Part shown: positions 24,478 to 33,865 of the stretch, piece by piece | Numbering within the stretch: the first letter of the stretch is position 1 | Layout of the letters: every line of letters begins with the position of its first letter | Source: Nocardioidaceae bacterium | GTDB lineage: Bacteria > Actinomycetota > Actinomycetes > Propionibacteriales > Nocardioidaceae | DNA length: 64,000 nucleotides | Reading direction: 5' to 3' | Assembly: GCA_020636935.1 (NCBI GenBank) | Contig: JACJWW010000004.1 | Span: forward strand, 62,001 to 126,000 | The notes under the pieces: model-generated | The model's input: the letters and a program-made list of their open reading frames with translations, nothing else | Database searches by the model: none | What the model was told of the DNA's origin: nothing | Made by a program: the position numbers and the translations under genes

Positions 24478-25382
24478 TCGCCGTACCGCAAATGGGTGCC
24501 GAAGATGTAGTGGTGGATGGCCATGGCCAGGTATGGACAGGCACCGAAGACGGCACAATCTTTCGGATTACACCTGATGGTCGCCAGGTTGAGGCGATTG
24601 CCAACACCAGTGGCCGACCACTCGGGCTCGAACTGCTTGGTGATGACATCTTGATCTGTGATGCGCATCGGGGCCTGCTGGTGCTTGACCCTAAGTCGGG
24701 TCGGATCTCTCAGTTGCTCTCTGAGATTGACGGGCAGTCGATGCGCTTTTGCAACAATGCTGCGGTGGCCAGTTCGGGGGATATCTGGTTCAGTGACTCG
24801 AGTCTCGTCCATCCCATTGAGCGGTGGAAGAACGACTTGGTGGAGGCGACTCGTACTGGCCGACTCTGCCGGTTGCGTGGTGGTGAGGTCGAGGTGGTGC
24901 TTGATGGGCTTGAGTTTGCCAATGGGGTGGCCTTGAGCGTTGATGAACAGCACGTCGTGGTGGCTGAGACTGGGGGCAGATGCCTCGTGCGTATCTCAGC
25001 GTCTCCAGATCAGCAGGGCATGGAGCGTGAGGTCTTTGTCAGTGATCTGCCAGCCTATCCAGACAACATCGCTCGGGGTTCAGACGGATTGATTTGGGTG
25101 GCCTTGGCTTCACCGACAGATCCTGTCGTTGAGTTGTTGAAGGAGCGGGCGCCTTTGGCCCTAAGGCGGGTGGTGACAAAAATGCCCGACTGGATGCAAC
25201 CCGCTCCTAAGCGCACGGTCAGGGCAGTGGCCTATGACAGTCATGGTGTACTGGTGCACGACGTTAATCTTGATGCTTCCGCATTTCACATGGTCACTGG
25301 AGTCAGGGAACACAATGGTGAGCTCTGGCTCGGGAGTCTTCACGAGGCCGCCATCGCTCGAGTCAAGTTGTCCAATGTCTAG
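24468..25382 (+). CDS. SMP-30/strictosidine synthase-like beta-propeller protein
   Basis: 304 aa with six-bladed propeller repeats: GAEDVVVDGHGQVWTGTEDG, DGQSMRFCNNAAVASSGDIWFSDSS and LPAYPDNIARGSDGLIWVA. Members are lactonases or related esterases. The ATG at 24468 is preferred to an upstream in-frame start inside nudix. Without a clear metal triad, whether it is an active lactonase is uncertain. Confidence 0.8.
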   Translation: MQVIAVPQMGAEDVVVDGHGQVWTGTEDGTIFRITPDGRQVEAIANTSGRPLGLELLGDDILICDAHRGLLVLDPKSGRISQLLSEIDGQSMRFCNNAAVASSGDIWFSDSSLVHPIERWKNDLVEATRTGRLCRLRGGEVEVVLDGLEFANGVALSVDEQHVVVAETGGRCLVRISASPDQQGMEREVFVSDLPAYPDNIARGSDGLIWVALASPTDPVVELLKERAPLALRRVVTKMPDWMQPAPKRTVRAVAYDSHGVLVHDVNLDASAFHMVTGVREHNGELWLGSLHEAAIARVKLSNV

Positions 25383-25481
25383 CCTGATGAGTCGGTCAGG
25401 TCGCGGTACTACACTCTGCATGTTGGTGTGGTTGGTGTTTGACCGGTTCTGTCGTCCTGAGAGTGGAGTGGTGAGCAACTG

Positions 25482-27383
25482 ATGGGTCTGTTGACGGGCA
25501 TCTCCGGACCCGAGGACCTCCGCGCTCTGGATCTTGCTCAATGTGACTTGTTGGCCAGTGAGATCCGTGATGAGTTGATCCGTACCTGTGCCCCTAGGGG
25601 TGGGCATCTGGGCCCAAATCTTGGCGTCGTCGAATTGACGATGGGTATCCATAGGGTCTTCGAATCCCCACGCGATCGGGTCATCTTCGACACCGGCCAT
25701 CAGGCATATGTGCACAAGATGCTCACGGGTCGTGCCAGAGAGTTTGACTCCCTGCGCACCGAGGGTGGGCTCTCGGGCTATCCCAGCCAAGACGAATCCG
25801 AGCATGATGTCGTCGAGAACTCCCACGCATCCACCTCACTGTCTTATGCAGATGGCTTGGCGAAGGCCTATGCAATCCGAGGCGAGGCCAGGCATGTGGT
25901 TGCGGTCATCGGTGATGGTGCACTTACTGGTGGGATGGCTTGGGAGGCCCTCAACAACATTGCGACAGGTAACGATCGCCGACTCGTGATCGTGGTCAAT
26001 GACAACGGTCGTTCCTATATGCCAACCGTAGGTGGTCTGGCTGACCACCTGACGTCACTTCGCACCAATCCACGTTATGAGCAGGTGCTCGATCAGGTGA
26101 AGAAGCGCCTCAATGAGGTCCGGGGTGTGGGTCCTGCTGTCTACGACGCACTGCACGCGATGAAGAAGGGGATGAAGGACGCCCTTGCGCCTCAAGGACT
26201 CTTCGAAGATTTGGGGCTGAAGTACGTCGGACCAGTTGATGGGCATGACCTCAAAGCAGTGGAGACTGCGCTGACTCAGGCCAAACGATTCGGTGGCCCG
26301 GTGATAGTCCATGTCATGACTCGAAAGGGTTTTGGATATGAGCCGGCTGAGCAAAACGAAGCCGACCAGTTCCACCAGATTGGCCCCTTCGATGTGGCCA
26401 CTGGCAAAGCGCCCGCCAAGGGCCGGATCTGGACGGACTACTTCGCCGAGGAGATGGTGGCGCTAGGTCGAGATAGGCAAGACGTGGTGGCGATCACCGC
26501 TGCGATGTTGCACCCGGTGGGTCTGGGGGGTTTCGCTGCTGCCTTCCCGGAGCGCACCTTCGATGTAGGCATTGCGGAGCAGCATGCAGTCACCAGTGCC
26601 GCTGGCTTGGCCATGGGAGGTCTGCATCCGGTAGTGGCCATTTACGCCACTTTCATGAATCGCGCCTTTGACCAAGTGCTGATGGATGTGGCCCTGCACC
26701 GCTGCGGGGTCACCTTTGTCCTAGACCGCGCGGGTGTCACAGGCACAGATGGTGCCAGCCACAACGGGATGTGGGATCAATCCATTTTCCAAGTTGTGCC
26801 AGGCCTGTCCATTGCGGCTCCACGCGACGGGGCTAGGGTGCGCGAACTCCTTCGCGAGGCCGTTGCCATCGAGGACGCTCCCACGATCGTGCGATTGCCC
26901 AAGGGGGCACCCGGAGATGATATTCCAACCCTCGACAGGGTTGGGGGAATGGACGTGATCGGGCGTAGTGGCGCTCGCGATGTGCTCCTGCTTGGTGTGG
27001 GTTCCATGGCTGCAGTGTGCATCGAGGTCAGTAAACGTCTGCTGGATCAAGGTATCGGTGTCACAGTGGTCGACCCAAGGTGGGCCAAGCCATGGGATCC
27101 GGCGGTCGTTGACCTTGCTTCGGATCATCGATTGGTCGTTTGTGTTGAGGACAACGGCGTTGTCGGGGGAGCGGGTTCGACTCTGCTGCAGTTGCTGAAT
27201 GAGGCCAGGGTCGAGGCTCCCGTCAGGCTGCACGGGATCCCTCAGGAGTTCTTGGCACACGCTGAAAGGGCATCCATCCTCGAACGCATCGGATTGACGT
27301 CACAGGCTCTGGCCCGAGGGATTGTCGAAGACGTTAGCGCCCTTGATGAGAGCCCTGCCCGGGAATGGGTCAGCGGTTCCTAG
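25482..27383 (+). CDS. dxs: 1-deoxy-D-xylulose-5-phosphate synthase
   Basis: A 633-aa thiamine diphosphate enzyme, first step of the MEP isoprenoid pathway (pyruvate plus glyceraldehyde 3-phosphate). ThDP motif GDGALTGGMAWEALNN, HASTSLSYADGLAKA near the N-terminus, and the pyrimidine-domain motif DVGIAEQHAVTSAAGLAMGG are present; the C-terminal domain is complete. A TACACT -10-like word lies in the 99-base gap before it. Confidence 0.95.
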   Translation: MGLLTGISGPEDLRALDLAQCDLLASEIRDELIRTCAPRGGHLGPNLGVVELTMGIHRVFESPRDRVIFDTGHQAYVHKMLTGRAREFDSLRTEGGLSGYPSQDESEHDVVENSHASTSLSYADGLAKAYAIRGEARHVVAVIGDGALTGGMAWEALNNIATGNDRRLVIVVNDNGRSYMPTVGGLADHLTSLRTNPRYEQVLDQVKKRLNEVRGVGPAVYDALHAMKKGMKDALAPQGLFEDLGLKYVGPVDGHDLKAVETALTQAKRFGGPVIVHVMTRKGFGYEPAEQNEADQFHQIGPFDVATGKAPAKGRIWTDYFAEEMVALGRDRQDVVAITAAMLHPVGLGGFAAAFPERTFDVGIAEQHAVTSAAGLAMGGLHPVVAIYATFMNRAFDQVLMDVALHRCGVTFVLDRAGVTGTDGASHNGMWDQSIFQVVPGLSIAAPRDGARVRELLREAVAIEDAPTIVRLPKGAPGDDIPTLDRVGGMDVIGRSGARDVLLLGVGSMAAVCIEVSKRLLDQGIGVTVVDPRWAKPWDPAVVDLASDHRLVVCVEDNGVVGGAGSTLLQLLNEARVEAPVRLHGIPQEFLAHAERASILERIGLTSQALARGIVEDVSALDESPAREWVSGS

Positions 27384-27442
27384 GGTTGAGATATCCGTAG
27401 GCACTTGCCAACGCGACCAGCGACACGAGCTTAGGAGTAGTA

Positions 27443-28372
27443 GTGGTTGACCAGCCGCGCAATCGAGACGTACACATCATTGACGATGTGCCCGAGCTCA
27501 GGGGCCGCGAGAATGGCCCAATCTTGGTGGTCTCACTTGACGGTTTTCTAGATGCTGGACGTGCCGGAGCGATGGCAACCGATCACTTGCTGGGGCAGGC
27601 CGAGTCACGCGTCGTGGCCAGTCTGGACATTGACTCCTTCTATGACTACCGCAGCCGCAGGCCACCTTTGTCGTTCGTTGAAGATCACTACGAGTCCTAT
27701 GAGGCGCCACGCTTGGTGATTCGGATCGCGACTGACGCAGAAGGCGAGCCATTCTTGTTGTTGCATGGGCCCGAGCCTGACCTGCGCTGGGAGGCGTTCG
27801 CGGTGGCGATGCGGCATGTAGTCGAGCACTTCGGCGTACGGTTGACCGTGCAGATGGGTGCGGTGCCAATGGCAGTGCCTCATACTCGGGCTGGTCACTT
27901 GACCCATCATGCGACCGACAAGCGGATGATCCTCAGCGAAAACATCTGGTCGGGTGAGTTGAGGGTGCCGGCAAGTGCTCAGTCCCTGCTTGAGATTCGT
28001 TTCGGCGAGTGGGGTCACGATGCGATGGGATTCGTGGCGCATGTGCCGCACTATTTGGCTCAGACCGAAGACAAGACCTCATCCTTGCGGCTAATTGAGG
28101 CATTGCAAGTGATCAGTGGGTTGCGATGGGATAACTCCGAGTTGGAGCGCGCTGCAGCAGCCAATCGCGATGACATCGCTGAGCAAGTGGCCCAATCAGA
28201 TGAGCTTCAACAACTCGTCAAGGGCCTCGAAGAGCAGTACGACGCATTTCACGCGGCCCGCTCCGGAGAGGCGACCAGTCTGCTCGCCGAAGACAAGCCC
28301 CTACCCACGGGTGAGGAAATTGGTTCGGAGTTCGAGCGCTTTCTTGCAGGGCTGGAAGAGGACGAAAACTGA
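27443..28372 (+). CDS. PAC2-family protein
   Basis: 309 aa. PILVVSLDGFLDAGRAGAMATDHLL begins the PAC2 fold, followed by DYRSRRPPLSFVEDHYESY and a conserved GAVPMAVPHTRAGHLTHHAT. Eukaryotic PAC2 is a proteasome assembly chaperone; the role of actinobacterial members is unproven. GTG start with AGGAG five bases ahead. The stop overlaps the tesB start. Confidence 0.88.
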   Translation: MVDQPRNRDVHIIDDVPELRGRENGPILVVSLDGFLDAGRAGAMATDHLLGQAESRVVASLDIDSFYDYRSRRPPLSFVEDHYESYEAPRLVIRIATDAEGEPFLLLHGPEPDLRWEAFAVAMRHVVEHFGVRLTVQMGAVPMAVPHTRAGHLTHHATDKRMILSENIWSGELRVPASAQSLLEIRFGEWGHDAMGFVAHVPHYLAQTEDKTSSLRLIEALQVISGLRWDNSELERAAAANRDDIAEQVAQSDELQQLVKGLEEQYDAFHAARSGEATSLLAEDKPLPTGEEIGSEFERFLAGLEEDEN

Positions 28373-29211
28373 TGCCGGGCTCGGTTGATGAGCTAATCGA
28401 TCTTTTGGATCTCGAGCCGATCGAGGCCAATCTGTTTCGCGGGCAGCAGCCCGACACCTTGCTGCAGCGGGTGTTTGGTGGGCAGGTCTTGGCCCAGGCG
28501 ATCATGGCCGCCATCCGCACCGTCAGTGACGCCTACTTGGTGCATTCCCTTCACTCCTACTTCCTCCGCCCGGGCGACACCTCCGTGCCGATCGTGTACG
28601 ACGTGGACTCACTGCGTGATGGCAGGTCCTTTGCCACTCGGCGCGTGACTGCCAGGCAGCACGGTCGACCAATCTTCTTCATGACCGCCAACTTCCAGAT
28701 CCCAGAAGATGGCGTGGAGCATGCTGATCCGATGCCACAAGTCATGGCCCCCGAAGAATGCCCTGATGTCATCCGCGCGGCTCCAGCCGCACAACTGGAG
28801 GAATGGCGGCGCGAGTGGGCCGCTGTGGACATGCGTCGGGCTGGCTCGACCGTGCATGCGCCGGGTGCAGCGCATGTAGGCCGCTCGCAGTGGTGGATCA
28901 AACTGGACGGCGAATTGCCGGATTCCGCTGAAATCCAGACGGCGGCCTTCACCTACGCCACGGACATGACCTTGTTGCCCGCCGTACTAGTGCCCCACGG
29001 GCTCAATCTGATGTCGCCCGGGGTCCAATCAGCTTCCCTGGATCACACGATCTGGTTCCACCGACCCATCCGCGCTGATCAATGGTGGCTCTATGACCAA
29101 GCCACCCCGAGTGCTCAGGGTGCACGCGGCTTGGCCTTGGCCAGGGTCTTCCAGGATGGCAAACTCTGCGCCACGGTGGCTCAGGAGGGGCTGGTCAGAG
29201 TCAGTCGTTAG
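28372..29211 (+). CDS. tesB: Acyl-CoA thioesterase II
   Basis: 279 aa double-hotdog thioesterase that hydrolyses acyl-CoA. Visible are LFRGQQPDTLLQRVFGGQVLAQA at the N-terminus, VHSLHSYFLRPGD, and the C-terminal SLDHTIWFHRPIRADQWWLYDQATPSAQGARGLALARVFQDG with catalytic D/T/Q-type residues. Its end overlaps the converging htdX stop by 11 bases. Confidence 0.92.
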   Translation: MPGSVDELIDLLDLEPIEANLFRGQQPDTLLQRVFGGQVLAQAIMAAIRTVSDAYLVHSLHSYFLRPGDTSVPIVYDVDSLRDGRSFATRRVTARQHGRPIFFMTANFQIPEDGVEHADPMPQVMAPEECPDVIRAAPAAQLEEWRREWAAVDMRRAGSTVHAPGAAHVGRSQWWIKLDGELPDSAEIQTAAFTYATDMTLLPAVLVPHGLNLMSPGVQSASLDHTIWFHRPIRADQWWLYDQATPSAQGARGLALARVFQDGKLCATVAQEGLVRVSR

Positions 29212-30088
29212 CCCGCAGTCTCCCGACCAGATGCGGAGCTCCGCTGGATGGATTGGTCAGTGAGAAGTCGATCCCGCCTTCGACCACTCGGGAGCCGAAG
29301 GCAACCTTGCCTGGCAAGAAGATCGGCTTCTTGAACTCCACGCTGACCGTGGCTGCATCGGGCACCCGCCCATCAAGGGCCGCGATGCACCGGGCTTTGC
29401 TCCACATGCCGTGAGCGATTTGGCGGTTGAAGCCAAGGGCCTTGGCGGTCACGGCGTACAGGTGGATTGGGTTGTGATCGCCAGACACGCTTGCGTAGCG
29501 CCTTCCCAAGTTGCCTGGGAGTCGCCAAGTCACTCCATTGCCAGGGATCAACTCGAAGGGATCTCCTTCGGGTGGGGCATCGGGATTTCCCTTGCCGACC
29601 CGGAGGTAGGTCGAGGTGGATTCCCAGACGAGTTCGTTGTCGCTCGTGATCGTGGTGACGAAGTCGAATGCCTTGCCCTTTGACATAGCCCGCAGATTGG
29701 CAACCCGAGCCGAGACTGTCAGCTCTTCAGTGGGCAGGATCTGACGATATGAAGTCACCTCATTGCGCAGGTGCACTGTGCCGATCGCGGGATAGGGAAA
29801 GGACGAGTCAGTCATGATCGCCATGTGCAATGGGAACGCGAGCATGTGCGGATAGGTCAGTGGAAGCGCTTCTCGTGATGTGAAGCCACAAACAGCTGCG
29901 TAGGCAGCGACATGGGCCGGATCAATCTTCACGTCTTCTCGTCTGAGGCACAGGTCAGGCAGGTCTCCGCCCTTCTTCGCAACCCCGGGCAGTAGGTTGA
30001 GGCCAGGGATCATCGGCAGGGCTGCCTTGGCCATGGTCGAGGCGCTGCTGAGGCCGCTTGGGCTCTGGGTGATGACGCGATCGGTCAT
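29201..30088 (-). CDS. MaoC-like (R)-specific enoyl-CoA/acyl hydratase, HtdX-like
   Basis: 295-aa two-domain MaoC dehydratase. The second hotdog half carries the hydratase motif YASVSGDHNPIHLYAVTAKALGF with Asp and His in D-x4-H spacing, then QIAHGMWSKARC. It lies 2 bases behind fabG4 and with it matches Rv0241c-Rv0242c. A role in fatty acid or sterol side-chain metabolism is inferred. Confidence 0.88.
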   Translation of the reverse strand: MTDRVITQSPSGLSSASTMAKAALPMIPGLNLLPGVAKKGGDLPDLCLRREDVKIDPAHVAAYAAVCGFTSREALPLTYPHMLAFPLHMAIMTDSSFPYPAIGTVHLRNEVTSYRQILPTEELTVSARVANLRAMSKGKAFDFVTTITSDNELVWESTSTYLRVGKGNPDAPPEGDPFELIPGNGVTWRLPGNLGRRYASVSGDHNPIHLYAVTAKALGFNRQIAHGMWSKARCIAALDGRVPDAATVSVEFKKPIFLPGKVAFGSRVVEGGIDFSLTNPSSGAPHLVGRLRAND

Positions 30089-30090
30089 GG

Positions 30091-31440
30091 TCAGGCCCCG
30101 AGCATCATCTGACCGCAGACGCGGACCACATTGCCGTTGACCGCCGTGGAAGCAGGGTTGAGATACCAGGCAATCGTTTCGGCGACGTCCACAGGAAGGC
30201 CGCCCTGGCTCATGGCATTCATCCGCTGTCCGACCTCACGGGTGGCGAAGGGCACTGCTGCTGTCATCTGGGTGATGATGAAGCCGGGGGCCACGGCATT
30301 GACCGTGATGCCATCCTTGAGCTCGTCAGCGAGGCTGTCGACCAAGCCGATGACACCTGCCTTGGAGGCGGCGTAGTTGGTCTGTCCGACATTGCCGGCG
30401 ATACCTGCAATCGAAGAAACCCCAACGATCCTGCCGTTCTTGTTGATCAATCCTTGATCGAGAAGCTCTTGGGTGATCAGCTCGGGAGCAGTGAGGTTCA
30501 CGGCGATCACTGAGGCCCAGCGATCCTCACTCATGTTGGCCAACTTCTTGTCTCGCGTGATTCCGGCGTTGTGTACGACGCCATCCACTGCGCCGAAAGT
30601 CTTCTTGACATGTGCGGCGATCCTTGCGGGGGCGTCCTTGCCAGTGATGTCAAGGGTCAGGAAATCACCATTGAGTTCGGTCATCAGTGCTTGTAGTTCG
30701 CTGGCCGCCTGGGGTACGTCGATCCCGAGCACGGTGGCGCCATCGCGATGCAGCACCCGGGCGATCTGCTCACCGATGCCTCGGGATGCGCCAGTGACGA
30801 TGGCAATCTTGCCGTGCAATGGCTTAGTGGCGTCGCTCGCCTGTTGAGCCTTCTTGCTGCCGCCGGCACCGATCCGGACGACTTGACCGGAGACATACGC
30901 GCTCTTCGGTGACAAGAAGAAGCCCAGTGTGGAGGCGATCGCGCCCTCAGCGCCGGGGGAGACGTACACGAGATTGACCGTGCTGCCCTTGCCGATCTCC
31001 TTGCCAAGAGACCGAGTGAAGCCTTCGAGGGCCCGTTGGGCGATGCGTTCGGAGCCGGATTCGGTCTCGCTCGGATTGGTGCCCAGTACGACCACGCGTG
31101 CGCAAGCTTGCAGCCTGCGCATCAGCGGAGTGAAGAAGCTCTGGAGTCCGATCAAATCCCCTGCAGTGGTGAGGCCGGTCGCGTCGAAGACCAGGCCCTT
31201 GAGTTTGTCTCCCTCCGTGCTGGGCGTTTCCGTGGCGCGTTGGAAGCCGACCCCAAGGGTTCCGAGGGCCGCGGTCGCGCTCTCGGCGAGCCGACCTGAG
31301 CCGCCGACAAGCACAGTCCCGTCCACGAGAGGCGCGCCGTCGTGCCACCGATCCAATTTCATGGGATTGGGAAGTCCGAGATTCTTCACGAAGATCTTGC
31401 CGATTGGGCTGTCGGTGAATGACTGGTAGCGATCGGTCAT
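30091..31440 (-). CDS. High-molecular-weight 3-oxoacyl reductase, FabG4-like
   Basis: 449 aa from the ATG at 31440; an upstream frame to 31551 is discarded because FabG4 proteins begin near TDRYQSFTDSPIGKIFVKNLGLPNP. An N-terminal flavodoxin-like domain (about 1-200) is followed by an SDR domain with IAIVTGASRGIGEQIA, NNAG-like VHNAGITRDKKLANM, catalytic VSSIAGIAGNVGQTNYAASK and a C-terminal VNGNVVRVCGQM. FabG4 reduces 3-oxoacyl-CoA with NADH. Confidence 0.9.
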   Translation of the reverse strand: MTDRYQSFTDSPIGKIFVKNLGLPNPMKLDRWHDGAPLVDGTVLVGGSGRLAESATAALGTLGVGFQRATETPSTEGDKLKGLVFDATGLTTAGDLIGLQSFFTPLMRRLQACARVVVLGTNPSETESGSERIAQRALEGFTRSLGKEIGKGSTVNLVYVSPGAEGAIASTLGFFLSPKSAYVSGQVVRIGAGGSKKAQQASDATKPLHGKIAIVTGASRGIGEQIARVLHRDGATVLGIDVPQAASELQALMTELNGDFLTLDITGKDAPARIAAHVKKTFGAVDGVVHNAGITRDKKLANMSEDRWASVIAVNLTAPELITQELLDQGLINKNGRIVGVSSIAGIAGNVGQTNYAASKAGVIGLVDSLADELKDGITVNAVAPGFIITQMTAAVPFATREVGQRMNAMSQGGLPVDVAETIAWYLNPASTAVNGNVVRVCGQMMLGA

Positions 31441-31490
31441 GGTGATGAGGCGTCCTTCTTGAGCTCGGTGAGGATAGTCGATGAGACGAA

Positions 31491-31509
31491 TGTAACTGTA
31501 GGTGTAACT
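31491..31509. repeat. 12-bp-spaced direct repeat in the fabG4/fadA2 intergenic region
   Basis: TGTAACT occurs at 31491-31497 and again at 31503-31509. It lies in the 178-base divergent promoter region and could bind a regulator such as the nearby TetR protein. Confidence 0.3.
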
Positions 31510-31618
31510 CAGTGTCCAAGAATCGTGATGTGCCTGACATTGGGTTTGCAAGATTGCGTCTACCAGTCAGTATTGGTCGCAACCCTTTCTTCACTCAACT
31601 CTCAGCAGAGGTGCATCA

Positions 31619-32899
31619 ATGCAGTCCAAGACCCGCAAGGTAGCCATTCTTGGTGGCAACCGCATCCCCTTCGCCCGGTCAAACACCGCCTACACAGGTA
31701 TCTCCAATCAGGAGATGCTCACCGCTGCCATTGATGGCCTGGCTGCCAGATTCAACCTGGAGGGTGAGCGGATCGGTGAAGTAGCCGCAGGTGCTGTCTT
31801 GAAGCACGCCCGAGACTTCAATCTTGCCCGCGAGTCCGTGCTTTCCACGAGGCTGGCGCCTGAGACTCCTGCGGTTGACCTCCAGCAGGCCTGTGGCACC
31901 GGGCTCCAGGCCGCCATCTATCTTGCCAACAAGATCGCGCTGGGCCAGATAAACTCGGGCATCGCCGGCGGCACCGACACCACTTCGGATGCTCCCTTGG
32001 CCATTGGCGACAAGTTGCGCAAGAAGCTCATGGTGGTCAACGCTGCCAAGGACAACAAGGCTCGTCTGGCTGCATTGGCCAAGATCAAGCCCACCGACTT
32101 TGGGCTGGAGATTCCGCGCAATGGTGAGCCGCGCACCGGGTTGTCCATGGGCGATCATGCCGCGCTGACTGCTTTGGAGTGGCGAATCACTCGCGAGGCC
32201 CAAGATGAGCTTGCCGTGGCTTCCCACAAGAACTTGGCCGCTTCGTATGAGCGTGGCTTCCAGGACGATCTGATCACAGCTTTCCGGGGCTTGGAGCGCG
32301 ACCAGAATCTGCGTGCAGACTCCTCGGTAGAGAAGTTGGCCACCCTGAAACCGGTCTTCGGCCAGGGTGAGGCAGCCACGATGACTGCCGCCAACTCGAC
32401 TCCACTCACCGATGGCGCATCTGCTGTCCTGCTGGCGAGCGACGAGTGGGCCAAGGAGCATGATCTCCCGGTTCTGGCCTATTTCTCCGACGCAGAGACG
32501 GCCGCCGTTGACTTCGTGCATGGGGGAGAGGGGCTCTTGATGGCCCCGACCTACGCCGTACCGCGACTTCTGGCTCGAAATGGTCTGTCCTTGCAGGACT
32601 TTGACTACTACGAGATCCACGAGGCCTTTGCCTCACAGGTGTTGTCCACGCTGGCGGCCTGGGAGGACGAAGTGTTCTGCAAGATGCGACTGGGGCTGGA
32701 CTCACCGCTGGGTGCGATTGACCGGAGCAAGCTCAATGTGACGGGATCGTCTCTGGCCGCAGGCCACCCCTTTGCTGCCACCGGTGGCCGGATCATCGCG
32801 GTGCTGGCGAAGTTGCTGGCCGAGAAGGGTGAAGGCCGTGGGTTGATCTCCATCTGTGCGGCCGGTGGACAGGGCGTCACCGCAATCATCGAACGCTGA
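31619..32899 (+). CDS. Acetyl-CoA acyltransferase, FadA2-like
   Basis: 426-aa thiolase. The nucleophile is in QQACGTGLQA (about residue 92), YEIHEAFASQ has the catalytic histidine motif, and ICAAGGQGVTAI holds the C-terminal cysteine. It would cleave 3-oxoacyl-CoA in beta-oxidation. Divergent from fabG4 as Rv0243 is from Rv0242c. GAGGTGCAT lies just ahead of the ATG. Confidence 0.92.
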   Translation: MQSKTRKVAILGGNRIPFARSNTAYTGISNQEMLTAAIDGLAARFNLEGERIGEVAAGAVLKHARDFNLARESVLSTRLAPETPAVDLQQACGTGLQAAIYLANKIALGQINSGIAGGTDTTSDAPLAIGDKLRKKLMVVNAAKDNKARLAALAKIKPTDFGLEIPRNGEPRTGLSMGDHAALTALEWRITREAQDELAVASHKNLAASYERGFQDDLITAFRGLERDQNLRADSSVEKLATLKPVFGQGEAATMTAANSTPLTDGASAVLLASDEWAKEHDLPVLAYFSDAETAAVDFVHGGEGLLMAPTYAVPRLLARNGLSLQDFDYYEIHEAFASQVLSTLAAWEDEVFCKMRLGLDSPLGAIDRSKLNVTGSSLAAGHPFAATGGRIIAVLAKLLAEKGEGRGLISICAAGGQGVTAIIER

Positions 32900-32919
32900 A
32901 CGGGGGCTGGCGCGGGGGC

Positions 32920-33591
32920 TCAAGAAACGCTGACCAGAGCCCTCGCTGAAGCCACCAGGAAGCCTTTCACCTCTTCGGTGCCCAAGGATGAGATCTTGGG
33001 TACGCCAGGTGCCGCTTCGCCCACCACCATCCCTACTCGGGCAAGTTGGAGTGCGCCCAGGCCGGTTGCGTACATATGGTTTGCCACCGTGGTGCTGTCC
33101 ACGTCGTGGAAGTCACCAGACTCGATGCCTTCGTCAATGACACGGCTGACTTGACTCAGACAATTGGACATGGCCCTTCCGAGTCTGAACATGGCTGCTT
33201 CGCTGATTTCATCGAACAACTCCGAACCCGTGCGTCGCATCAATGCCAAGGCGCAGTCCACGAACGCTGGATGTTGAATGCCGTACTCGGCGAACTCGAC
33301 CACTAGGTCTGCCAACTTGTTTGCCGGTGCTTGCGGGGCGATTGCTGCCCCTGCGAGTGTCTCGGCCAATTCGTCCAGATAACTGACCAGGGTCAGTGCG
33401 AAGAGCTCTTCCTTGCCGCTGAAGTGGCGATAGATGATGGCTCGATTGACCCCTACTGACTTGGCGATGTCATCGATCTGGGCCTCGCTAACGCCGGCCT
33501 CGTCAAATATGGTCCGGGTGGCCTGGAGGATCGCTCTCTCCCGAGCCCGCCGCTTGGCTGCTGTGCTGGGTTGGCGCCCTGGGGTTGGCAT
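32920..33591 (-). CDS. TetR-family transcriptional regulator
   Basis: 223 aa with an N-terminal helix-turn-helix: RERAILQATRTIFDEAGVSEAQIDDIAKSVGVNRAIIYRHFSGKEELFALTL. Variable C-terminal ligand domain. Its ATG has a leaderless -10 and faces the first mce operon across 274 bases, so it may govern that operon and itself. It is convergent with fadA2. Ligand unknown; acyl-CoA is plausible from context. Confidence 0.9.
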   Translation of the reverse strand: MPTPGRQPSTAAKRRARERAILQATRTIFDEAGVSEAQIDDIAKSVGVNRAIIYRHFSGKEELFALTLVSYLDELAETLAGAAIAPQAPANKLADLVVEFAEYGIQHPAFVDCALALMRRTGSELFDEISEAAMFRLGRAMSNCLSQVSRVIDEGIESGDFHDVDSTTVANHMYATGLGALQLARVGMVVGEAAPGVPKISSLGTEEVKGFLVASARALVSVS

Positions 33592-33597
33592 GGGTTG

Positions 33598-33603
33598 ATT
33601 CTA
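33598..33603 (-). promoter_or_regulatory. Leaderless -10 element of the TetR gene
   Basis: TAGAAT on the minus strand, 6 bases before the ATG at 33591. Confidence 0.5.
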
Positions 33604-33608
33604 GATCT

Positions 33609-33711
33609 TTGTCACATTGAGTTGCACGTGCGTGACAACTACAGATATGAACCATTCTTGTCAGCATCGTGAGCAGGGAAGTTGGACTAATTCAGGTCAG
33701 GCTGATGACAA
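33609..33711. promoter_or_regulatory. Cluster of four TTGTCA/TGACAA half-sites
   Basis: TTGTCA at 33609-33614 and 33658-33663, and the complement TGACAA at 33633-33638 and 33706-33711, in alternating orientation between the TetR gene and the mce operon. The first pair extends to TTGTCAC/GTGACAA. This is a candidate operator region for the TetR protein. Confidence 0.4.
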
Positions 33712-33732
33712 ATGTGGGGTTTTATCCATGTG

Positions 33733-33757
33733 GTCTGGTTCACCCAGTGAGCCAGAC
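33733..33757. promoter_or_regulatory. 25-bp near-perfect palindrome ahead of the first mce operon
   Basis: GTCTGGTTCAC-CCA-GTGAGCCAGAC: 11-base arms with a single T/G mismatch that would be a G-U pair in RNA. No T-run follows. It may be an operator or a leader hairpin, 109 bases before the yrbEA start. Confidence 0.5.
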
Positions 33758-33865
33758 GTGACATCGGGCATAACCTCCGGCAACATTGCGCCGTTGCCTG
33801 TGTGGCTGAGACGACCAGTTGTCGTCGCTTCCACCTGACGCCACGAGCAAGAGGAAGGGAAGCTC

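Noticed and set aside
31441..31551. N-terminal extension of fabG4
   Set aside because: The added residues are not FabG4-like and occupy the divergent promoter region with repeats.
31679..32620. A 313-aa minus-strand open frame opposite fadA2
   Set aside because: Fully inside a recognisable thiolase gene; its residues show no domain pattern.
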